A stretch of 64,000 nt of DNA from positions 1 through 64,000 of the forward strand of contig NZ_JBEXCV010000017.1 in NCBI RefSeq assembly GCF_040605455.1, read 5' to 3'. Of this stretch, positions 9,031 through 17,570 are shown piece by piece. Source of the stretch: Embleya sp040605455. GTDB lineage: Bacteria; Actinomycetota; Actinomycetes; Streptomycetales; Streptomycetaceae. The notes beneath the pieces are model-generated. The model did no database searches. It was not told where the DNA came from and saw nothing but the letters and a program-made list of their open reading frames with translations. How positions within the stretch are numbered: position 1 is the stretch's first letter; each line of letters opens with the position of its first letter. Position numbers and translations under genes: made by a program.

Positions 9031-11901
9031 GTGTCCCCGAGCAGCGAGACCGCGCGCGACGGCCTGAGACTCGTCATTGTCGAGTCCCCGGCCAAGGCGA
9101 AAACGATCAAGGGCTATCTCGGCCCCGGTTACGTGGTCGAGGCGAGCGTGGGACACATCCGCGACCTGCCCAACGGCGCCGCCGAGGTACCGGCGGAGTA
9201 CGCCGGCAAGCCGTGGGCCCGACTCGGTGTCGACGTCGACGCCGACTTCGAGCCGATCTACGTGGTCAACGCGGACAAGAAGTCCCAGGTCGCCAAGCTG
9301 AAGAAGCTCCTCAAGGACGCCGACGAACTCTTCCTCGCGACCGACGAGGACCGCGAGGGCGAGGCCATCGCGTGGCACCTCCTCGAAGTACTCAAGCCCA
9401 AGGTGCCGGTGCACCGGATGGTGTTCCACGAAATCACCAAGGACGCGATCCGCACTGCGGTGAACAACCCGCGTGAGCTGAACCAGCGGCTGGTCGACGC
9501 GCAGGAGACCCGCCGCATCCTCGACCGCCTCTACGGCTACGAGGTCTCGCCGGTCCTGTGGAAGAAGGTCGGTCCGCGCCTGTCGGCCGGCCGCGTGCAG
9601 TCGGTGGCCACCCGCCTGGTGGTCGAGCGCGAGCGGGAGCGCCGCGCGTTCACCTCGGCCTCGTACTGGGACCTGCTGGGCGTGTTCGGCACCGGCCGGG
9701 CGGGCGACCCCACCGACCCGAGCACGATGAATGCGCGCCTGGTCTCGCTGGACGGCAAGCGGGTCGCCTCCGGTCGCGACTTCGGCCCGGACGGCAAGCT
9801 CAAGAACGCCGGTGTGCTCCAGCTGGAGGAGGCCGGCGCCCGTGCACTGAGCGCCGCGCTGGAATCCGCCTCGTTCACCGTACGCGCCGTCGAGCGCAAG
9901 CCCTACCGCCGCTCCCCGTACGCTCCGTTTCGCACGACCACCCTCCAGCAGGAGGCCTCGCGCAAGCTCGGCTACGGCGCCAAGCGCACCATGCAGATCG
10001 CCCAGAAGCTGTACGAGAACGGCTTCATCACCTACATGCGTACGGACTCCACCACGCTGTCCGAGACGGCCGTCACGGCCGCCCGGGCGCAGGTGCGGGA
10101 GCTGTACGGCGCCGAGTACGTGCCGGACGCGCCGCGCGTCTACGCCGGCAAGGTCAAGAACGCGCAGGAGGCGCACGAGGCGATCCGTCCCTCGGGCGAG
10201 AGTTTCCGCACCCCCGCCGAGACCGGGCTGGCCGGCGACGAGTTCCGGCTGTACGAGCTGATCTGGATGCGCACCGTCGCGTCGCAGATGAAGGACGCGG
10301 TCGGCCAGTCGGTGACCGTGCGCATCGGCGGCATCGCCCAGGGCGCGGACCTGCCCGGGCGTGACGCGGAGTTCACCGCGAGCGGCAAGATCATCACCTT
10401 CCACGGCTTCCTCAAGGCCTACGTGGAGGGCTCGGACGACCCGGACGCGGAGTTGGACGACCGCGAGCGGCGGCTGCCGATGGTCACCGAGGGCGACGCG
10501 CTCAGCGCCGACGAACTCACCCCGGAGGGCCACGCGACCAAGCCGCCGGCCCGCTACACCGAGGCGTCGCTGATCAAGGAGCTGGAGGACCGGGAGATCG
10601 GCCGCCCGTCGACGTTCGCGTCGATCGTCGGCACCATCCTGGACCGCGGCTACACCTTCAAGAAGGGCACCGCGCTGGTGCCCTCCTTCCTGGCCTTCGC
10701 CGTGGTCGGCCTGCTCGAGGGCCACTTCGCCACGCTGGTGGACTACGACTTCACCGCGAAGATGGAGGACGACCTCGACCGGATCGCGCGCGGCGAGACC
10801 GAGGCCGTGCCGTGGCTGCGCAGGTTCTACTTCGGCGACGAGAGCCGGCCGGACGAGGACCACCTCGGCGGCCTCAAGGCCCTGGTCACCGACCTCAGCT
10901 CGATCGACGCCCGCGAGGTCAACTCGTTCCCGGTCGGCGACGGCATCGTGCTGCGCGTGGGCCGGTACGGCCCCTACGTCGAGCGCGGCGACCGGCGCGC
11001 GGACGTGCCGGACGACCTGCCGCCGGACGAGCTGACCGTGGCCAAGGCCGAGGAACTGCTCGACAAGCCCAGCGGTGACCACGAGCTGGGCATCGACCCG
11101 GTCAGTGGGCACATGATCGTGGCCAAGGACGGGCGCTACGGCCCGTACGTGACCGAGGTGTTGCCCGAGCCCGAGGCGCCCGCCGCCCCGGCCCCGGCCG
11201 CGGACGGCGCCAAGCCGGCCAAGAAGACCGCGAAGAAGGCCGCTGCGAAGAACGGCCCCAAGCCGCGCACCGCGTCCTTGTTCAAGTCGATGGCGCTGGA
11301 CACGGTCACCCTGGAGGACGCGCTCAAGCTGTTCACGCTGCCGCGTGTGGTGGGTAAGCACCCGGAGACGGGCACCGAGATCACCGCGCAGAACGGTCGC
11401 TACGGGCCGTACCTCAAGATGGACACCGACTCGCGCTCGCTGGAGACCGAGGACCAGTTGTTCACGGTGACCCTCGAGGAGGCGCTGGCGATCTACGCCC
11501 AGCCCAAGGCGCGCGGGCGGGCCGCGGCCAAGCCGCCGCTGAAGGAACTGGGCACCGACCCGGTCAGCGGCAAGGCGGTCACGGTCAAGGACGGCCGGTT
11601 CGGCCCGTACGTGACCGACGGCGAGACCAACGCGACGCTGCGTGCGGACGACTCGGTCGACACGATCACCCCCGAGCGGGGCTACGAGCTGCTCGCGGAC
11701 AAGCGGGCCAAGGGCCCGGCGAAGAAGACGACCAAGAAGGCGGCGGCCAAGAAGGCCCCGGCGAAGAAGGCGGCGGCGACGAAGACCGCCGCGAAGAAGA
11801 CGGCGGCCAAGAAGACGGCCGCCGACGGCAAGACCACGAAGTCGGCGGCCGCGAAGGCGACGGCGAGTGCCGGTGCGAAGAACGCGGCCGACAAGGCGTG
11901 A
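9031..11901 (+). CDS. topA: DNA topoisomerase I
   Basis: A 956-residue type IA topoisomerase that relaxes negative supercoils. A TOPRIM domain starts at VIVESPAKAKTIKGYLG, and DEDREGEAIAWH carries the acidic metal ligands. The active-site tyrosine is Y335 in GFITYMRTDST. In place of zinc fingers there are four C-terminal repeats of the NGRYGPY type (VGRYGPYVERG, KDGRYGPYVTE, QNGRYGPYLKM, KDGRFGPYVTD), then a tail rich in Lys-Lys-Ala as in other actinobacterial TopA proteins, which aids processivity. GTG 9031 follows GGAGAG by 10 bases and gives the Streptomyces length; ATG 9013 is an alternative start. Confidence 0.95.
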   Translation: MSPSSETARDGLRLVIVESPAKAKTIKGYLGPGYVVEASVGHIRDLPNGAAEVPAEYAGKPWARLGVDVDADFEPIYVVNADKKSQVAKLKKLLKDADELFLATDEDREGEAIAWHLLEVLKPKVPVHRMVFHEITKDAIRTAVNNPRELNQRLVDAQETRRILDRLYGYEVSPVLWKKVGPRLSAGRVQSVATRLVVERERERRAFTSASYWDLLGVFGTGRAGDPTDPSTMNARLVSLDGKRVASGRDFGPDGKLKNAGVLQLEEAGARALSAALESASFTVRAVERKPYRRSPYAPFRTTTLQQEASRKLGYGAKRTMQIAQKLYENGFITYMRTDSTTLSETAVTAARAQVRELYGAEYVPDAPRVYAGKVKNAQEAHEAIRPSGESFRTPAETGLAGDEFRLYELIWMRTVASQMKDAVGQSVTVRIGGIAQGADLPGRDAEFTASGKIITFHGFLKAYVEGSDDPDAELDDRERRLPMVTEGDALSADELTPEGHATKPPARYTEASLIKELEDREIGRPSTFASIVGTILDRGYTFKKGTALVPSFLAFAVVGLLEGHFATLVDYDFTAKMEDDLDRIARGETEAVPWLRRFYFGDESRPDEDHLGGLKALVTDLSSIDAREVNSFPVGDGIVLRVGRYGPYVERGDRRADVPDDLPPDELTVAKAEELLDKPSGDHELGIDPVSGHMIVAKDGRYGPYVTEVLPEPEAPAAPAPAADGAKPAKKTAKKAAAKNGPKPRTASLFKSMALDTVTLEDALKLFTLPRVVGKHPETGTEITAQNGRYGPYLKMDTDSRSLETEDQLFTVTLEEALAIYAQPKARGRAAAKPPLKELGTDPVSGKAVTVKDGRFGPYVTDGETNATLRADDSVDTITPERGYELLADKRAKGPAKKTTKKAAAKKAPAKKAAATKTAAKKTAAKKTAADGKTTKSAAAKATASAGAKNAADKA

Positions 11902-11944
11902 GGCGACAAGGCTGAGGTAGGGATATCTCGGCACGTATCGATCA

Positions 11945-11972
11945 GGCGGTGCCGGCGGGATCCGGCGCCGCC
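11945..11972 (+). terminator. Hairpin terminator after topA
   Basis: GGCGGTGCCGG (11945-11955) pairs with CCGGCGCCGCC (11962-11972) with one mismatch. The hairpin lies 43 bases after the topA stop and is followed by TTGG. There is no long T run. Confidence 0.6.
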
Positions 11973-12085
11973 TTGGTCGGTTCCGGCGACGACATCGGGC
12001 CCTGTGCTACGGTCCGCCGCCGGAGCACGGGGGATCCGGTCGAGGTTGCCGTTTCCCGTCAGGTGACGACGTTAGGGTTCTCCGT

Positions 12086-15000
12086 ATGACGCACGCGGAG
12101 CAGCAAGCGCCGGATTCGGCGATACCGCCCCGTCAGGTCGAACCGACAGAGGGCATCGGGGGCGTGCTGAGCATCCGCCCCTTCCGCCGCTTCTGGTTCG
12201 CGGTCGCGGCGTCCGCGCTGGGCGATTGGCTCGCGTTGCTGGCGCTGACTTCGGCCGCGCTGTGGACCGTGGAGGGCGACTACCGCAAACACGCCACCGC
12301 GGTCGCGGTGGTGTTCGCGCTGCGGATGTTGCCGGCCGCGGTGGTCTCCTCGGTGGCGGGCGCGGTCGTGGACCACCTCGACCGGCGCTGGACGCTGGTG
12401 ACGTGCGACGTGATCCGGGCCCTGGTGCTCGTGTCCGTGCCGTTGGTGGACGAGATGTGGTGGGTCTGGGGCGCGACCGCGGTGGTCGGCGTGGTCGGCG
12501 CACTCGCCGGGCCCGCCCGGGATGCCACCGTGCCCAACCTGGTGCCTCGCCAACGGCTGGGCACCGCCAACCAGTTCAACCTGGTCACCTCCTACGGCGC
12601 GGCCCCGGCGGCGGCGCTGCTGTTCATCCTCGGCGCGCTGATCGGCACCGCGTTCTCGCACGACGTGTCGATGTTCGTCGAGCATCCCTCGAACCTGGCC
12701 TGCTACACCGCGGGCGCGGTGTTCCTGCTCGCCTCGGTGTTCGCCTTCCTGATCCGGATGCCCACCCGCGGGCGCTCGGTCAGCACCCGGCGACCCAACC
12801 CGTTCAAGGTGCTCGCCGATGGGCGCAAGGTGTTCGGCCACGGTCGGACCGCGCGCGGCCTGATCGTCGGGATGATCGCGCTGTTCCTCGCGGGCGGCGC
12901 GCTGGTGGCCACCACGCCGCTGCTGGTGGTCGGCCTGCACGCGGGCAACGCGGCCTACGGCACGGTGTTCCTGATGCTCATCGTGGGCGTCAGCGCGGGC
13001 ATGTTGTGGGGCCCGCGGGTGGTGCCGGCGTTCAGCCGGCGGCGGCTGTACGGCATGGCGGTGATGCTCGCCGGACTGACCCTGCTGATCCTGGCCGCGG
13101 TCGCCAACGTGGTGGTGGCCGCGGTACTGGCCGCCGTGCTCGGCGTGTTCGCGGGCGTCGCGTGGGTCACCGGATACACCATGTACGGCCTGGACTTCGG
13201 CGAGGATCTGCGGGCCCGAGCGTTCGCCTTCGCCCAACTGATCGTGCGGATCGTGCTGTTCGTGGCGCTGGTCGCCGGGCCGATCGGCGCGGGCTACGTG
13301 GGCATGCGCTCGTGGGTGATCGCGGACCGGTTCACCTTCGACTACAGCGGAGCCGCGCTGGTCCTGGCCGGCACCGGTGCGCTCGTGGTGATCCTGGGCT
13401 GGGTCGCGCTGTTGAGCGTGGACGACCGGCGTGGGGTGCCGATCCTGCGCGACCTCGCCGCGGCGACCCGCAACGAGGACCACATCACCGGCCGACCGGC
13501 CGGGGCCACCGGCTTCTTCATCGCCCTGGAGGGCGGCGAGGGCGCGGGCAAGTCGACCCAGGCCAACGCGATCGCCGCGTGGATCCGTGCCAAGGGGCAT
13601 GAGGTCGTGGTCACCCGCGAGCCCGGCGCGACCGAGGTCGGCAAGCGGCTGCGCGCGATGCTGCTCGACCTGGACGGTGCTCCGGTCGACCCGCGCACCG
13701 AGGCGCTGCTGTACGCGGCGGACCGGGCCGAGCACGTGCAGACCGTGATCCTGCCCGCCCTGCGGCGCGGCGCGATCGTGATCAGCGACCGCTACATCGA
13801 CTCCTCGATCGCCTACCAGGGCGCCGGGCGGGGCCTGGGCGCGCGTGAGATCGGCCGGGTCTCGCGCTGGGCCACCGACGGGCTGTTGCCCGACCTGACC
13901 ATTCTGCTCGACCTGGACCCCGCGGTGGGACACGGCCGCTTCACCGAGGCGCCCGACCGCCTGGAGTCCGAGCCGCGCGAGTTCCACCTGCGGGTGCGGC
14001 ACGCGTTCCTGGACCTGGCCGCGCACGACCCCGACCGCTACCTGGTGGTGGACGCCGACCAGGAGCCGGACGCGGTCACCACGCCGATCCGGCACCGGCT
14101 CGACCGCGAACTGCCGCTGTCCGAGCAGGAGAAGCGCCAGGCACTGGAGCTGGCCAAGCGCATGCGCGAGGAGGACGCCCGGCGCAAGGCCGAGCAGGCC
14201 GCCCGGGACGCGGAGAAGGCCGCGCTGATCGCCCGACTGCGGGCGGAGAGCGAGGAGCGCCAGCGCCAGGCCGAGCAGGCCCGGCTGGAGGAGGAGTCCG
14301 CGCGGCTGGCCGAGGAGGAGCAGCGGCACGCCGAGGAGGAGGCCCGTCGGATCGCCGCCGAGGCGGACGAGCGGGCCCGCACGGCGGCCGAGGCGGCCGA
14401 GGAGGCCCGGCTGCACGCCGAGGCGGAGCGCCGCCGGCTCGCGCTGGAGGCCGAGCGCCGGGCCGAGGAACAGCAGCGGGTCGCCGAGGAGGCCAAGGCC
14501 CGGGCCGAGGAGGCCCGGGTGCGCGCCGAGGAGGAGGCCGAACGCCGCGACGAGCAGCGCCGCCGGCTCGAGGAGGCGTCCGCGCTCCAGGCCGAGCAGG
14601 CCCGAGCCGGTGCCGAGGAAGAGCGCGAGGCGGCTCTGGAGCGGCAGCGGTTGGCCGAGGAGGAGCGCGACCGGTTGCAGGCCGAGGCGGCCCGCGACGT
14701 CGAGCGCATGCGCGCCGAGGAGGCGATTCGGGTCGCAGACGAGCGCCGGGCCGCCGAGGAGCGCCGCCGGGCGGAGGACGCACTGCGCCGCGCCGAGTCG
14801 GATCGCCGCCGGGCCGAGCGGGAGGCGACGCGCGCGGCCGAGGCCGCGGCATCGGCGCAGGCCCGCGCGGCGCAGGAGGCCGCCGCGCTTGCTGCGGAGG
14901 CGGGCCCTTCCCGGGACAGCGACATGGTCGAGACGCCCGTGCACGGGATCCGGCGGCCCGACCCGGCCCTGGCGGACACGCCGGTACACGGCATCCCGAA

Positions 15001-15283
15001 GCCCCCCGCGGACGACGCCGACACCACCGAGTTGCAGCAGATCCGGCTGCGCGAGGCGGCCGAGGACACCCGGGAGATCCCGCAGCTGAGCCTGGACGAG
15101 ACGCACGCGCTGCCCACGGTCGTGCCGCCGGCGGAGCCGGGCGATCACACACTGGCCGACGATCTGCTCGGGCCGTGGACGGGCGCCCCGGACGCGGACG
15201 ACGCGGACGACACGGACGCGGGCTCTCCCGACGAGCCGGCCGAGTCGGGGCGCAAGCGGCGCTGGCGCCGTAACAAGGCCTGA
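12086..15283 (+). CDS. tmk: MFS transporter-thymidylate kinase fusion with coiled-coil tail
   Basis: One 1065-residue protein with three parts. Residues about 20-455 are a 12-helix MFS-type domain resembling macrolide/enterobactin exporters (RPFRRFWFAVAASALGDWLA at the start). Residues about 477-680 are a complete thymidylate kinase, with P-loop GGEGAGKST (483-491), the TREPGATEVG dTMP loop and SDRYIDSSIAYQGAGRGLG. Residues about 690-950 are an almost unbroken Glu/Arg/Ala coiled coil, followed by an acidic tail ending in RKRRWRRNK. The kinase makes dTDP for DNA synthesis. The same architecture occurs in streptomycetes. No other tmk is in the window, so this may be the only one. Confidence 0.9.
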   Translation: MTHAEQQAPDSAIPPRQVEPTEGIGGVLSIRPFRRFWFAVAASALGDWLALLALTSAALWTVEGDYRKHATAVAVVFALRMLPAAVVSSVAGAVVDHLDRRWTLVTCDVIRALVLVSVPLVDEMWWVWGATAVVGVVGALAGPARDATVPNLVPRQRLGTANQFNLVTSYGAAPAAALLFILGALIGTAFSHDVSMFVEHPSNLACYTAGAVFLLASVFAFLIRMPTRGRSVSTRRPNPFKVLADGRKVFGHGRTARGLIVGMIALFLAGGALVATTPLLVVGLHAGNAAYGTVFLMLIVGVSAGMLWGPRVVPAFSRRRLYGMAVMLAGLTLLILAAVANVVVAAVLAAVLGVFAGVAWVTGYTMYGLDFGEDLRARAFAFAQLIVRIVLFVALVAGPIGAGYVGMRSWVIADRFTFDYSGAALVLAGTGALVVILGWVALLSVDDRRGVPILRDLAAATRNEDHITGRPAGATGFFIALEGGEGAGKSTQANAIAAWIRAKGHEVVVTREPGATEVGKRLRAMLLDLDGAPVDPRTEALLYAADRAEHVQTVILPALRRGAIVISDRYIDSSIAYQGAGRGLGAREIGRVSRWATDGLLPDLTILLDLDPAVGHGRFTEAPDRLESEPREFHLRVRHAFLDLAAHDPDRYLVVDADQEPDAVTTPIRHRLDRELPLSEQEKRQALELAKRMREEDARRKAEQAARDAEKAALIARLRAESEERQRQAEQARLEEESARLAEEEQRHAEEEARRIAAEADERARTAAEAAEEARLHAEAERRRLALEAERRAEEQQRVAEEAKARAEEARVRAEEEAERRDEQRRRLEEASALQAEQARAGAEEEREAALERQRLAEEERDRLQAEAARDVERMRAEEAIRVADERRAAEERRRAEDALRRAESDRRRAEREATRAAEAAASAQARAAQEAAALAAEAGPSRDSDMVETPVHGIRRPDPALADTPVHGIPKPPADDADTTELQQIRLREAAEDTREIPQLSLDETHALPTVVPPAEPGDHTLADDLLGPWTGAPDADDADDTDAGSPDEPAESGRKRRWRRNKA

Positions 15284-15404
15284 GCCCGGGCTTCGCCGGT
15301 CCGGCCGGTCGGCCGGGTCCGTCCGAGGGTGACGTGGCCTCGATTGTCACGTCACCCCGGTACGGTCGTACCGGGGGTACACCGGAACGAGGAGACAAGA
15401 GCGC

Positions 15405-16589
15405 GTGACCGTCTGGGACGACCTCGTCGGGCAGGATCGCGTCGCCGAACAGCTGCGCACCGCGGCCGGCGCCGCCCGGGCGGTCCTGGCGGGCGAAGGC
15501 GTCGGCGGGATGACCCACGCGTGGCTGTTCACCGGCCCGCCCGGGGTCGGCACGGCGACCGCCGCGCGCGCGTTCGCGGCGGCGCTGCAGTGCGTCAGTC
15601 CGGATCTGGCGCTGGGCGCCGAGCCCGGCTGCGGGCACTGCGACGGCTGCCACACCGCGCTCACCGGGACACACGCCGACGTCGACGTGGTCGCCACCGA
15701 ACTGCTCTCGATCGGCGTCAAGGAGACCCGAGATCTGGTCCGACGTGCGGCCATGACGCCGGCGGGCGGGCGCTGGCAGGTGATCATCCTGGAGGACGCG
15801 GGCCGACTCACCGAGGGCGCGGGCAACGTACTGCTCAAGGCGATCGAGGAACCCGCCGACCGCACCGTGTGGTTGCTGTGCGCACCCTCCCTGGAGGACG
15901 CGCTGCCCACGATCCGCTCGCGCTGTCGCAACGTGGCGCTGCGTACGCCTCCCGCCGGCGCGGTGGCCGACCTGCTGATGCGCCGGGACGGAATCGACCC
16001 GGCGATGGCCGCGTTCGCCGCATCCGCGTCCGGCGGCGACATCAAGAGCGCCCGCCGGTTGGCACTGGACGAACAGGCACGCGGACGCCGCGCCGACGTC
16101 CTGCGGATCCCGATGGTGGTCGGCGACATCGGCCTGGCGATGGCCGCCGCACAACGGCTGGTGGACGCGGCCGCCGAGGACGCGAAGCAGGTCGCGGCGG
16201 ACCTGGACGGTCGCGAGACCGAGGATCTGCGGGCCGCGCTGGGCGCGGTCGGCGGCGGCCGGATGCCCAGCGGCACGGCCGGCGTGATGAAGGAATTGGA
16301 GAACAAGCAGAAGAAGCGGGCCACCCGCACCCAGCGGGACTGCCTGGATCGAGCGCTGGTGGACCTGACCGCGTTCTACCGCGACGTACTGGCACTGCAA
16401 CTGCGCGCCGCCGTTCCCTTGGCCAACGACGTGCTGCGCGCGGACCTGGACACGATTGCCCGTACCTCCACGCCGGAGGCGACGCTGCGCCGGATCGAGG
16501 CGATCCTGGCCTGCCGGCGGGCGATCGACGCGAACGTCGCGCCGCTGCTCGCGGTCGAGGCGATGGTGCTGATGCTGCGGACGGGGTGA
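15405..16589 (+). CDS. holB: DNA polymerase III delta' subunit
   Basis: A 394-residue AAA+ clamp-loader subunit. It begins TVWDDLVGQ and carries a four-cysteine zinc site (QCVSPD...GCGHCDGC). Walker A is degenerate: GPPGVGTATAAR has threonine where ATP-hydrolysing subunits have lysine, in keeping with delta' not hydrolysing ATP. The SRC motif of clamp loaders is present in TIRSRCRNV. GTG 15405 has GGAG about 10 bases upstream. Placement directly after tmk is widely conserved in bacteria. Confidence 0.9.
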   Translation: MTVWDDLVGQDRVAEQLRTAAGAARAVLAGEGVGGMTHAWLFTGPPGVGTATAARAFAAALQCVSPDLALGAEPGCGHCDGCHTALTGTHADVDVVATELLSIGVKETRDLVRRAAMTPAGGRWQVIILEDAGRLTEGAGNVLLKAIEEPADRTVWLLCAPSLEDALPTIRSRCRNVALRTPPAGAVADLLMRRDGIDPAMAAFAASASGGDIKSARRLALDEQARGRRADVLRIPMVVGDIGLAMAAAQRLVDAAAEDAKQVAADLDGRETEDLRAALGAVGGGRMPSGTAGVMKELENKQKKRATRTQRDCLDRALVDLTAFYRDVLALQLRAAVPLANDVLRADLDTIARTSTPEATLRRIEAILACRRAIDANVAPLLAVEAMVLMLRTG

Positions 16590-17570
16590 AATCCCGGTTG
16601 GGCCGGGGTGGGCGGGGCTCATGCTCGCGTTGCACATCCGCCCGTCCGCTCCGCTGACCCGAGGTCGCGGGGTGGGCGGGAGCGGTCGGAATGAGGTGAC
16701 CACTTCAGCCAACGGGAAGCCCCGCCGCGCCCTGCTCCGTACCAAACCCCGGGCCCGGTGTGCGCTGCTCGTCCGCTACGTGGCCGGGTGTGTGCGGCGT
16801 GGGGCGTGTTGGTGTTGCTCGTCCACTTCGTGGCCGGGGCGGGGTTGGTTCGCTGCGCGCCGGGGTGCTCGTCCGCTACGCGGCCGTGGAGGTGGGCGTG
16901 TGTCGTGGTGATGATGCTCGGCCGTCCGCTGCGCGCCCGGGTTGCCCGTGCGTGCCGCGCCTGTTGCCTGCCTTTCGTCGGTGTGCGCCTGTTGGGCCGG
17001 GGTCCGGCTGTGGGCGTTGCCCGTGCGGGTGGGTTCGGCCGCGTAGCGGACGTGTGTCCCGGCGCGGAGCGAACGGCGCGACGTGCAACGGGCCACGACC
17101 GGCCGGGCCGCGTGCGCGTTGGGCGTGCCCGGGCGGGTGCGTGCGGCCGCCCCCGCGCAGGTACTCATGCGCCACCGGCCGGCACTGCCTTTCGTCGGCG
17201 CGCGTCTCCCAGGCCGCCGGTCGCGTGTTGGGCGTCGCCCGAGCGGTGGCTGCGGCTGCGGAGCAGTCGGGCAACCGGCCACGCCCCGTGTCGGGTTGCG
17301 CCTCGCCGCCGCCCGCCCCAAGCCCGCTCCGCGTTGGCCCGCGGCGACGCCTCCATCGCCGCGCCGCCCGCCACGGACCAGGCAACGCTTCCACCAACCC
17401 GGGCTTCACCACGGCGCACTCGTCCGCCTGGTTGCCCGCTCGGCGGGTGTGTGCCGGTTGTTTGTACGTGCGTTCGGTTCGGTCCTTCACCCCTTGGAGC
17501 GGAGGTGCTCTTCGGGCGGAACCCGGAACCCCCACTTGGACGTCATCGTGGGAGAGTTCGCGGGAACATT
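16590..17570. other. Long intergenic region with degenerate repeats
   Basis: There are 981 bases with no credible gene. Open frames cross it because stop codons are rare, but they read as Arg/Pro/Ala/Cys-rich nonsense. The region has roughly 50-base-period repeats at 16767-16941. It also has a 17-base inverted pair, CGTCCGCTACGCGGCCG at 16870-16886 and its exact complement at 17036-17052. It looks like decayed sequence; the promoter of the following esterase gene should lie near its right end. Confidence 0.5.
16767..16941 (+). repeat. Imperfect tandem repeat with 50-base period
   Basis: GCTCGTCCGCTACGTGGCCG at 16767 recurs as GCTCGTCCACTTCGTGGCCG at 16817 and GCTCGTCCGCTACGCGGCCG at 16867, exactly 50 bases apart each time. 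A weaker fourth copy starts near 16916. The sequences between the cores are less alike but keep the spacing. Confidence 0.6.

Noticed and set aside
3565..12000. Very long minus-strand open frames opposite the pyrophosphatase, methyltransferase and topA genes (up to about 1090 codons)
   Set aside because: They mirror the third-position GC bias of the + strand genes, read as Arg/Gly/His/Val-rich sequence with no family resemblance and have no ribosome binding sites.
12059..16745. Antisense frames opposite tmk and holB, including Ser/Arg-rich repeats
   Set aside because: The repetitiveness is the mirror image of the coiled-coil codons in tmk. The sense frame has complete, ordered domains.
16758..17570. 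N-terminal extension of the esterase frame into the repeat region
   Set aside because: The extra 270 codons are Arg/Pro/Cys-rich and carry no domain. The membrane helix near 17630 is a natural N terminus.
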